A stretch of 8,030 bases of DNA from CAXTTV01 sp964247295 (lineage in GTDB: Bacteria > Chloroflexota > Ktedonobacteria > Ktedonobacterales > Ktedonobacteraceae): the NCBI GenBank assembly GCA_964247295.1, contig CAXTTV010000209.1, forward strand, positions 1 to 8,030, in the 5' to 3' direction. Every line of letters begins with the position of its first letter. Position 1 is the first letter of the stretch. The position numbers and the translations under genes were made by a program. The notes beneath the pieces were generated by a model. That model was given only the letters and a program-made list of their open reading frames with translations, had not been told where the DNA came from and did not search any database. Shown one piece after another: positions 1 to 6,065 of the stretch.

Positions 1-355
1 CCCTTCATGGTCATTTGAAGAGCCTTTCCTTGTGCTCCAGGTGCGTCTTGTGGGTGGAAAAAGCCTGTTTGGGCACGGGCCCAGCCTTTCGGGCCGCCGC
101 AGCGGTCATGTCCCCGTGGCCCTGACGGGCCGAAGCGGCACGTCGTCGCGTTGCTCGACGGGCCGTCCTACGACGGGCACGCAATGATGCTCCACCGTCC
201 ACCGCCTGAAGGACCCTTTTTTCTGCCACTGCAAAAAAATGAACTGCACCCAAAGTCTATTTCCGTTAACGTTCTCCTCGAAGGGATCACCAACCATCTT
301 TCTAACTGTGATACTATAAAAGAACATTTGTCCTTTACAGTTTCTATGGAAAGCG
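1..355. other. Left-edge noncoding region with GC-rich block
   Basis: No convincing gene is visible. Positions 61-180 are about 72% G+C by hand count, 181-300 about 50%, and 301-360 only about one third, so composition changes sharply. Open frames exist on both strands here (for example minus 11-253, rich in Arg and Ala, and plus 151-369 from a TTG codon), but none shows a recognisable domain, a good ribosome binding site or coding-like composition. The GC-rich block repeats short CGGGCC and ACGGGC words. It could be the decayed end of a mobile element or of a neighbouring gene, but I recognise no transposase motif. The AT-rich part presumably carries the promoter of the following glycosylase gene; TATAAA at 315-320 is a possible -10 box without a clear -35. 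Confidence 0.5.
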
Positions 356-1027
356 ATGACGATGCCTGAGATTACTCCCTGGTCCGATCTTGTGGAAACG
401 GCAACTGAGTTTTTACGCCAGGCCGATCCTGTGATGGCGAAGACGATCGATCTGGTCGGGCCCTGCACTCTGACGACAAGCCCAGATATTTTTGAGGCGC
501 TGATCGATTCGATTATCTCTCAACAGATTTCGGTGAAGGCGGCGGATGCGATTGTCCAGCGCGTTCGCGATGGGGTTCCCAATCATGTGCTGACCCCTGA
601 GGCGGTAAATACGCTGGATTTCGATGGGCTGCGCGCCGCCGGGCTCTCGTCTCCAAAGGCACGATATGTCCGCCATCTGACGGATCTGGTGGTGAGCGGC
701 GATCTGAATCTAACTGCGCTCCCTTCTTTGGAGGATGAGGAGGTGATTAAACGCCTGACGGAGGTAAAGGGGATTGGGCGCTGGACGGCGGAGATGATCC
801 TGATTTTTAGCCTCGGAAGGCCCGATGTGCTGCCGGTCGATGATCTCGGGTTTGTGGAGGGGGTACGTTCCGCTTATGGCTTGCCCGAACGTCCAAACCG
901 TAAGGAGATGCTGGCACGCGGCGAGGCGTGGCGACCCTACCGCACGTTCGCGACCTGGTATATGTGGGCGTGGCGACGCAATGAGCAGAAAAATACACGC
1001 GAGCGGACCCGCATCGTTTCTTTATAG
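356..1027 (+). CDS. DNA-3-methyladenine glycosylase, AlkA-like (HhH-GPD family)
   Basis: Predicted base-excision repair enzyme (223 aa, cytoplasmic) that would flip out and excise alkylated purines such as 3-methyladenine. The HhH-GPD fold is clear: IISQQISVKAA at about 53-63, the helix-hairpin-helix LTEVKGIGRWTAEM at 134-147, and LPVDDLG at 159-165, where Asp163 (the second Asp) matches the catalytic aspartate of AlkA. WRPYRTFATWYMWAW at 192-206 is the usual C-terminal family signature. It lacks the N-terminal TBP-like domain of E. coli AlkA and is the short, single-domain type. Start choice is between ATG 356 and in-frame ATG 362; a GGAAAG stretch at 349-353 serves 362 with better spacing, so a two-residue-shorter protein is possible. 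It converges with the kinase gene, leaving 42 bp between the stops. Family assignment is firm; exact lesion preference is not visible. Confidence 0.93.
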   Translation: MTMPEITPWSDLVETATEFLRQADPVMAKTIDLVGPCTLTTSPDIFEALIDSIISQQISVKAADAIVQRVRDGVPNHVLTPEAVNTLDFDGLRAAGLSSPKARYVRHLTDLVVSGDLNLTALPSLEDEEVIKRLTEVKGIGRWTAEMILIFSLGRPDVLPVDDLGFVEGVRSAYGLPERPNRKEMLARGEAWRPYRTFATWYMWAWRRNEQKNTRERTRIVSL

Positions 1028-1069
1028 AAAACGCTGCCAGCCAGTATTGAGGGAAGCGGACTTCCGGCT

Positions 1070-2602
1070 CTACCCGGTGTAGGGCCCGGTGTACCAATTC
1101 CCATATTCATCCATGGCTGGCCGACCGTTCTGGTCCCGTAGCTCAAAGTTACCGCGCATATCTCCACCGTATTTGCTGTTGCCAGTGAAGATCAGCGTGT
1201 CTTTCCGCCCATTAAGGCTAACAACAAACTGCATATCTCCGTTCTGTTTGATGGTTCCCTTAAATGTTCCATTGAGATTCAGGCCCTGGAAGCGCCCTGA
1301 GATCTGATCCTGGTTCTGCTTGATCTCGATAAGGTACATATTAGTTTTTCTTTGAGCTACACCGATATCGTCAATCGTGCCTGCATAGCAGGGATTGAGG
1401 AGAGGAAACACGGAGATATTTGGACCTGAGCTGGCAGGTGTGCAGGCATTTGGCGGCGTCGGGATGGTGGGGACAACGGGCCGATTTACGACCGCAGGGT
1501 TGGATGTCTGCCGATTGGCGGGCCAGAAAAGATAGGAACCCAATGCCCCCAAAAGCAGGAGCAAGGGAATAACAATCAACCAGATCGCCAGAGCGTACGA
1601 GCGCCGCTTCGGCCTACTGAGGATCTTTGTCTCGGTATCCTCTAGCGGAAGTGAGGTATCCGTCTCAGACTTAACTGGCTCTAGTATCGCAGCCTCAGGA
1701 TCTTTCACTGCTCCCGTAAAGGCTTCCCAGAACTCTTCAACGGTGGCATACCGATTATCAACCTTCAGGCTCATCGCATGCTCTAATACTCTACCAACGG
1801 CAGGCGGAACCCGATCACTAACCATGTCGGCACGCTTCAAGGGATCTTCGTCACGCTGGTTCATCATACGCTGAAGGGCATCTTCTGGTTTCTCAGCGGT
1901 GAGTAACATATAAATGGTGGCTGCCAATCCATAAATATCGGTCTGGGGATTTGTCCCTCCCGCGTACTGCTCTGGCGCGGCATATCCCGGCGTCCCAAAA
2001 CGCAGGACGTTAGTAGTCTTCTCTTCAACGTACTCTTTCGCCAAACCAAAATCAACGAGAATAGCCTCCGCGCTGGCGGGAAGAATAATATTTGAGGGCT
2101 TGATGTCCCGATGAACGATCGGCGGCTGCTGAGTATGCAGATAGCTTACGGCTCCGATGATCGGGGACATCAGGGCTCGCACCATTTCCGGAGAAAAGTG
2201 CTGATCTGGTTGATCTCTTCGCAAGGTGCTAAGCGTATCTCCCTCGATATAGTCCATCAGGAGGTAAATGCGATCTAATTTGACGTTTTCAAATACTTGA
2301 TAAACCCGTGGCAACGAGGGATACTCCAAACGCTTCAGAAGCGCGGCCTCCCTTGTCAGGCTACTACGTGCCTCCGCGTCTGGATTGATGATCTCTTTTA
2401 GGGCAAAAACCTGCTCTTTTGTCTTCTTGCTCCGGACCTTATATACAGCGCTAAAGCCTCCATGGCCCAGAACTGCCTCGACCAGATAAACCTCTCCCTG
2501 GGAACCCCTGACCGGTGCTCCAACAGGTAGCGTCATACGTTCTTGTAACATCCGGAACCTCGCGATCTCTTGCTCCTTGTCGTAGAAGAAGCTTGCTTTC
2601 AT
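1070..2602 (-). CDS. Transmembrane serine/threonine protein kinase with C-terminal extracellular domain
   Basis: A 510-aa eukaryote-type (Hanks) kinase, third gene of the minus-strand operon. The kinase domain spans about 38-297: glycine loop LGHGGFSAV 45-53, ATP-binding Lys69, helix-C Glu85, catalytic loop HRDIKPSN 164-171 with Asp166, DFG 184-186, and GTPGYAAPE 203-211. All catalytic residues are present, so it should be active; the adjacent R165 indicates an RD kinase. A juxtamembrane linker (about 300-335) leads to one membrane helix (about 336-360), a Pro-rich stalk (about 361-386), and an extracellular domain of about 125 residues with two cysteines (C387, C405) and alternating beta-like segments. 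No PASTA or other known sensor was recognised. It lies 33 bp after the sortase gene. No Shine-Dalgarno precedes this ATG; an internal ATG at 2551 (residue 18) has GAGG six bases upstream and may be the real start, leaving the kinase domain intact. Confidence 0.93.
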   Translation of the reverse strand: MKASFFYDKEQEIARFRMLQERMTLPVGAPVRGSQGEVYLVEAVLGHGGFSAVYKVRSKKTKEQVFALKEIINPDAEARSSLTREAALLKRLEYPSLPRVYQVFENVKLDRIYLLMDYIEGDTLSTLRRDQPDQHFSPEMVRALMSPIIGAVSYLHTQQPPIVHRDIKPSNIILPASAEAILVDFGLAKEYVEEKTTNVLRFGTPGYAAPEQYAGGTNPQTDIYGLAATIYMLLTAEKPEDALQRMMNQRDEDPLKRADMVSDRVPPAVGRVLEHAMSLKVDNRYATVEEFWEAFTGAVKDPEAAILEPVKSETDTSLPLEDTETKILSRPKRRSYALAIWLIVIPLLLLLGALGSYLFWPANRQTSNPAVVNRPVVPTIPTPPNACTPASSGPNISVFPLLNPCYAGTIDDIGVAQRKTNMYLIEIKQNQDQISGRFQGLNLNGTFKGTIKQNGDMQFVVSLNGRKDTLIFTGNSKYGGDMRGNFELRDQNGRPAMDEYGNWYTGPYTG

Positions 2603-2635
2603 GAATAAAGAACGATAGCTGAACCTTGCGATGCT

Positions 2636-3310
2636 TTAGTGCGCGAGTTCAGAATACACAACCATACGTAAGGTTGTCTGATGCTCGCTCGGTATCCAAT
2701 CACCAGCACAGGTAATCAAATTAAGATAATGACCTCCACCCGCTCCAAATATAGCCTGGAGAGGCGCTCCCTTCGGCGGATACGAGGCGGCCCGTTGAAC
2801 ACGAAACAGGCTGATCTTCCCCGAGTGATGTACCACCCGGATCTCATCACCTGCTTGCAGGTTTTTAAGATTCCAGAAGACTGCGGGGTCCCCTCCTGTA
2901 CGATCTAAATGCCCGTCAATAACGGCACTTCCACGCTCTCCTGGACTCGGCCCCGCACTATACCAACCAGCCGTATCCCAGGGATTTTTCTGGGGCGTGT
3001 TCAGATCCCCACTCTGTGAAACGCCTACAGGCTCAATTTCGGTATCTACCCCTATCACTGGGATCTGAAGACGAACCGGTGGATCACTCATCGGCCTACT
3101 GGTAGCTGAAAATGTCGAGACTGTATATGGGTGATTCGGCTTCTGAGCCTTCGTTTTCACGGGTGTGGGAGTAAAACCTCCCACCCGTGAGGACGCTATA
3201 CTACAACTACAGAGTATCAAACAAACAAGCATAAAAAATGCTGGAGCGAGTCGACAGATCAGCCTAGGCATTCCCCTGTTGTAGAGATCAGCTTCCTGCT
3301 GGCACGACAT
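2636..3310 (-). CDS. Sortase, class F-like
   Basis: Predicted cysteine transpeptidase (224 aa) that cleaves LPxTG-type sorting signals and joins the protein to the cell wall or another acceptor outside the membrane. An N-terminal hydrophobic segment (about 22-36) precedes a Pro/Thr/Lys-rich linker and the sortase barrel (about 78-222). Catalytic residues are in place: His134 in GHLD, Cys201 in ITCAGDW, and Arg215 in TTLRMVVY. GHLDRTGGDPAVF and the YPPKGAPLQAIFG segment resemble class F sortases of Actinobacteria and Chloroflexota. ATG 3310 was chosen because it follows the upstream stop by one base, suggesting translational coupling; a longer frame from GTG 3352 would overlap the DUF4397 gene and has no ribosome site. 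A start at ATG 3271 would give a compact lipoprotein-like signal ending LCSC. The probable substrate is encoded immediately upstream. Class assignment is less sure than the family. Confidence 0.92.
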   Translation of the reverse strand: MSCQQEADLYNRGMPRLICRLAPAFFMLVCLILCSCSIASSRVGGFTPTPVKTKAQKPNHPYTVSTFSATSRPMSDPPVRLQIPVIGVDTEIEPVGVSQSGDLNTPQKNPWDTAGWYSAGPSPGERGSAVIDGHLDRTGGDPAVFWNLKNLQAGDEIRVVHHSGKISLFRVQRAASYPPKGAPLQAIFGAGGGHYLNLITCAGDWIPSEHQTTLRMVVYSELAH

Positions 3311-3311
3311 C

Positions 3312-4151
3312 TTAAGCTCGCCTAACCTTACGACTCCACAGAATATAGCCACCTGTAGCGGTCAATAACAGACCACCGAATGACCAGGCCCAGAGACTAA
3401 AGGAAAAGTCATCTGCTGGCCGGGCGTACGGATCGCCTCCCGTTCCTGGCAGACCAGGAATGCCTTGTGTCTGGGCCTCAACCAATTGGATCTTCGGGTT
3501 TCCCCGAAATAGTCCGACCGCGAAAATACTTGTGATAGTATTTGGACGTAACGAAGCGGTAATCTTCAAAGATTTATTATATTCTGTATCATTGACACTC
3601 ATTTCGCACGGACCAGTATCCTCATTCATATACTGACTGGCAACGGTATACCCGACATTATTAAACTTGTATTCCTCTCCAACCTGAACTTCCACATTTC
3701 CAGCGTCTGGTGCCAGATGATAGACGCGCACCCGAGCCTGATTGGGGACAACTTGATTATCATCTTCAAAAACCTGGACGGAAAGCTTCTGAGGCTCTGT
3801 TCCCAAAGCCGCAACGGTAAGGACTTTATTACTAGGCACCGTCAATTTCTGTGTCAGGACGGCGGCGTTGATCCCTTTCCCTACTAACGAAACTTTCACA
3901 TCATGAGATCCTGGCGGCACCGCTACATAATCACTGACAGCCGCGAACTGGAAACTACTTAATAACAGTTTTCCATCTACGAATATATCGGCTGTTCCTA
4001 CAAAAGGCGAGGCGTGGATCACACGAACATAAGAGGAGGTGTCAGGGTCAGCGGCCTTTGCTACGCTGGCTGACCTGAATAGTGGACTCACGAATAATAT
4101 GGTCATTAATAAAGATCCAAACACGGAGATTATAAGGCTTCTACGTTTCAT
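3312..4151 (-). CDS. Secreted DUF4397 protein with LPGTG sorting signal
   Basis: A 279-aa predicted surface protein, first gene of the operon. MKRR plus a hydrophobic stretch forms a signal peptide, with likely cleavage near AKA-A (33/34). DUF4397 occupies about 40-160, beginning YVRVIHASP (41-49) and TADIFVDG (53-60); a second, similar unit starts at VRVYHLAPDAGNVEVQV (141-157), so the ectodomain looks like two related beta units. The C-terminus is a sorting signal: LPGTG at 234-238, a hydrophilic stretch, a membrane segment (about 250-272) and the basic tail SRKVRRA. The sortase gene starts one base after its stop, which strongly suggests an enzyme-substrate pair. AGGGGGA at 4156-4162 is a well-placed ribosome binding site that fixes the start. 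DUF4397 has no agreed function; wall-associated adhesion or a structural role is only a guess. Confidence 0.9.
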   Translation of the reverse strand: MKRRSLIISVFGSLLMTILFVSPLFRSASVAKAADPDTSSYVRVIHASPFVGTADIFVDGKLLLSSFQFAAVSDYVAVPPGSHDVKVSLVGKGINAAVLTQKLTVPSNKVLTVAALGTEPQKLSVQVFEDDNQVVPNQARVRVYHLAPDAGNVEVQVGEEYKFNNVGYTVASQYMNEDTGPCEMSVNDTEYNKSLKITASLRPNTITSIFAVGLFRGNPKIQLVEAQTQGIPGLPGTGGDPYARPADDFSFSLWAWSFGGLLLTATGGYILWSRKVRRA

Positions 4152-4167
4152 AATTTCCCCCTAATAT

Positions 4168-4196
4168 ACTATAAAAAAACTTTCTGTTCCCCACAA
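4168..4196 (-). promoter_or_regulatory. Candidate promoter of the DUF4397-sortase-kinase operon
   Basis: Reading the minus strand, TTGTGG (4191-4196) is followed after exactly 17 bases by TATAGT (4168-4173), a five-of-six match to the -10 consensus with only a weak -35. Transcription would start near 4161, giving a very short leader that consists mostly of the AGGGGGA ribosome binding site. Sequence-only inference. Confidence 0.4.
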
Positions 4197-4369
4197 ACGA
4201 TTCTTCCATGAACATAATCAGATTTGATAGGGTCCCCATAGAATAAGAGTAACATTTCTATCACGTAGAATCAAATGCTTGAGATACAATCATCATACAT
4301 ACATCTATTATGTCAATATATACTTTACTGTTTGAAATTAGCTAAGATTGATTAGAAATAGCACATACT

Positions 4370-4391
4370 GTTTCTCGAAGAAACGCTTCGA
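4370..4391. repeat. Interlocking inverted repeats (possible operator)
   Basis: Two perfect inverted repeats overlap. GTTTCT (4370-4375) and AGAAAC (4379-4384) are separated by CGA; TCGAAG (4375-4380) and CTTCGA (4386-4391) are separated by AAACG. Because they share bases 4375-4384, only one could form as a hairpin at a time. The second overlaps the region 17 bases upstream of a TATAGT box at 4410-4415. A dimeric repressor site or a switchable RNA stem would both fit; neither is shown. Confidence 0.5.
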
Positions 4392-4430
4392 CGTATTAAT
4401 TATATATTATATAGTATCGGTAAGAACACA

Positions 4431-4459
4431 TTGAAATACGGAAAGAGAATTTCTAGAAA
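4431..4459 (+). promoter_or_regulatory. Candidate promoter of the J-domain/WD40-like gene
   Basis: TTGAAA (4431-4436), 17 bases, then TAGAAA (4454-4459) gives a sensible sigma-70-type promoter with a start near 4466 and a leader of about ten bases. Two alternatives exist: TATAGT at 4410-4415 further upstream, and TATAAC at 4464-4469, which would place the transcript start on the ATG itself (a leaderless message). The sequence does not decide between them. Confidence 0.35.
4450..4459. repeat. Ten-base palindrome TTTCTAGAAA at the J-domain gene promoter
   Basis: A perfect palindrome 16 bases before the J-domain gene start. It reuses the TTTCT/AGAAA half-sites seen in the inverted repeat at 4370-4384, without the three-base spacer, and overlaps a candidate -10 box (TAGAAA 4454-4459). 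An operator is possible, though such words arise easily in AT-rich DNA. Confidence 0.4.
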
Positions 4460-4475
4460 CTGGTATAACTGAGAT

Positions 4476-5882
4476 ATGAGTACGGATACTCCCGATAATT
4501 ATTACGCGACGCTAGGTGTTCCCCTTAATGTTACTGACGAGGAGTTAAAGCAAGCCTATCGACAACTGGCTCGACGATATCATCCTGATATCGCGGGTCC
4601 TGGGAGCGCTCTTCAGATGAAACGTATCAATCGCGCCTATGCAGTGCTGAGCGATCCAGAGAAGCGCTCCAGTTACGATACTGTTCTGGGTGGCAGCCTG
4701 GATCTCCGTCAGAGTGGAATGGGGCGCGCGCACCCACAACCTCAACGGTATCCTGCCGACATTGATCCAGAGTTTCGGAGTATGAGGATCTTCGCGACCC
4801 GTGGTCCTCTACGACCAGGGCCGGTTCTCTCTAGCAATCTGGGTGTCGTGCTGGCTCTGAACACAGTTGAGACTTCTCAAGGAGCGACTATCGCCGCAGG
4901 ATCATTGGATGGCAAAGGGCTAATCTGGCGAGTCGGGAATACCGCGTATCGTACAAGCTTTGAGGTTGATCCTCGTCTGCCTATCGACTCCTTACGTGCT
5001 GTCCGCTTTTCTTCTGATGGATCATTGCTAGCCGGTTGGAGCGGCACCAGCTTGCATACCTGGGATAGCCACGATGGCCGCCTTCTCTGGAGCTTGAACC
5101 TGACAAACCGAGCGGTTTCAGCATACTACTCAATTGATGTGCTACCATCTGAGGATCAGGGTCTGCGCGGCTTTAAGCTAGCGCTTCCCATTCTGGCAGA
5201 TGATCCTCTGGCTCCCCGCTCACTGGGTGTACGTGGAACCGATATTGTAGAGCATCAAGCTGGAACTCCAGAGGATCACTTCTCGGGTCCAGCATTTATC
5301 TGCCGCGAGGATTCCAGTGAGAAACGTCAGTTCTGGGCGATCCGGCTCCGCATGCTTTCTCAGATAGGAAATTCTCTTCTGACATTTTCTTGCGCGACGA
5401 TTCAAGATGAGCAGTCGCAAAGTCAGCAGCAGATGGCGATAGCACGGATCTGGGACCTCACACCGCGTACTCGATTTGGTGGAAAGCCGCGACCTCAGGT
5501 CCTTACCTCGGTGTTAGTGGGACTCTGCCAGGATTGTGAGCCACCATATACAGTAACACCTGATGCCCAACAACTGGCTCTTCTCTATGGCAAACAGAAG
5601 TTGCGCATCTATTCTATGAGGGACGGTACCTATAATGAAATGGAAAGCGGGGCGATGGGTGCCAGCGGACGCCTGGCGATTTCTCCAGACGGAAGTTGGG
5701 TCGCGATCGCCCGTGAGGATAGCGAGATTAATGAGGGGGTGATCGATCTCTGGTCCGTTCATCAGGGGCAACTGGTACAAAAACTCTACCATCCGTGGCA
5801 AATCAGTGCCCTCCGTTTCCATAATCAGGATCTGATAGTGGCTCTGACCGATGGCACACTTCAGATCTGGCGGGCAGCGTGA
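4476..5882 (+). CDS. J-domain protein fused to WD40-like repeats
   Basis: A 468-aa protein, no signal peptide or membrane segment, so probably cytoplasmic. Residues about 8-69 form a J-domain: YYATLGVPLNVTDEELKQAY, the HPD motif at 36-38 that stimulates DnaK, and AYAVLSDPEKRSSYD. The Gly/Phe region and zinc-finger domain of true DnaJ are absent, so it is a specialised (class C) J-protein, not the main chaperone. After a linker (about 72-115), WD40-like units follow: GLIWRV 148-153, AVRFSSDGSLLAGWSG 175-190, IARIWDL 322-328, TPDAQQLALLYG 361-372, AISPDGSWVAIA 401-412 with VIDLWSV 422-428, and ISALRF 443-448 with TLQIWRA 461-467. These suggest a beta-propeller of about six or seven blades. The propeller may bring a client or partner to DnaK; that is inference. 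No good Shine-Dalgarno precedes the ATG. It diverges from the sortase operon. Confidence 0.9.
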   Translation: MSTDTPDNYYATLGVPLNVTDEELKQAYRQLARRYHPDIAGPGSALQMKRINRAYAVLSDPEKRSSYDTVLGGSLDLRQSGMGRAHPQPQRYPADIDPEFRSMRIFATRGPLRPGPVLSSNLGVVLALNTVETSQGATIAAGSLDGKGLIWRVGNTAYRTSFEVDPRLPIDSLRAVRFSSDGSLLAGWSGTSLHTWDSHDGRLLWSLNLTNRAVSAYYSIDVLPSEDQGLRGFKLALPILADDPLAPRSLGVRGTDIVEHQAGTPEDHFSGPAFICREDSSEKRQFWAIRLRMLSQIGNSLLTFSCATIQDEQSQSQQQMAIARIWDLTPRTRFGGKPRPQVLTSVLVGLCQDCEPPYTVTPDAQQLALLYGKQKLRIYSMRDGTYNEMESGAMGASGRLAISPDGSWVAIAREDSEINEGVIDLWSVHQGQLVQKLYHPWQISALRFHNQDLIVALTDGTLQIWRAA

Positions 5883-6065
5883 TCAAACAAGATTACTCGC
5901 ATGTATACCAGCACCCTGATAAAGCAGACAAAAAGTAATAGGCGGTTACCTGCTAGAACAGGAATCGTTTGTTTATATGAATAAATCTATTTTCTGATTT
6001 TGATTCAATGTATTTTACTGACATTATATTTCAGCTACTTACAGAGTACTAAAACGAGGTTCACT
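5883..6065. other. Intergenic region before the glycosyltransferase gene
   Basis: A 183-bp AT-rich spacer. TGAATAAATC (5978-5987) faces GATTT-TG-ATTCA (5996-6007), an imperfect inverted repeat with a two-base bulge. TTGATT at 6000-6005 and TATATT at 6025-6030 form a loose promoter with a long 19-base spacer. No strong terminator for the J-domain gene was found; the only short stem, CCTG/CAGG around 5949-5962, is weak. Confidence 0.35.

Larger units (their letters stand above)
4152..4475. promoter_or_regulatory. Divergent AT-rich control region
   Basis: This 324-bp gap separates the minus-strand surface/sortase/kinase operon from the plus-strand J-domain gene and shows no plausible open frame. 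It holds promoter-like boxes for both directions and several inverted repeats: ATTTGAT 4222-4228 with ATCAAAT 4270-4276, an interlocked pair at 4370-4391, and the palindrome at 4450-4459. No CIRCE element, the usual HrcA operator for chaperone genes, was found. It is the natural place for shared regulation of the two flanking units. Confidence 0.6.

Noticed and set aside
11..253. Minus-strand Arg/Ala-rich open frame of 80 codons, considered as a transposase remnant
   Set aside because: Arg/Ala richness is what GC-rich DNA gives in any frame; no catalytic motif or terminal repeat was found.
106..468. Minus-strand open frame of about 120 codons overlapping the left edge and the glycosylase start
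   Set aside because: It overlaps the well-supported glycosylase gene, has no ribosome site and no recognisable domain, and its composition follows the GC-rich block.
1052..1065. GGAAG-CGGA-CTTCC hairpin between the convergent glycosylase and kinase genes, considered as a shared terminator
   Set aside because: Only five base pairs and no T-run on either side.
807..1097. Minus-strand open frame antisense to the glycosylase gene
   Set aside because: Shadow of a gene whose catalytic motifs are intact on the plus strand.
4152..4475. CIRCE-type heat-shock operator upstream of the J-domain gene
   Set aside because: No TTAGCACTC-N9-GAGTGCTAA-like sequence is present; the inverted repeats seen are unrelated.
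5526..5537. CxxC (CQDC, residues 351-354) in the J-domain/propeller protein as a zinc site
   Set aside because: A single CxxC with no second pair; DnaJ zinc fingers need four CxxCxGxG repeats.
5514..5822. Minus-strand open frame antisense to the WD40-like region
   Set aside because: No domain, no ribosome site, and lies wholly within a supported gene.
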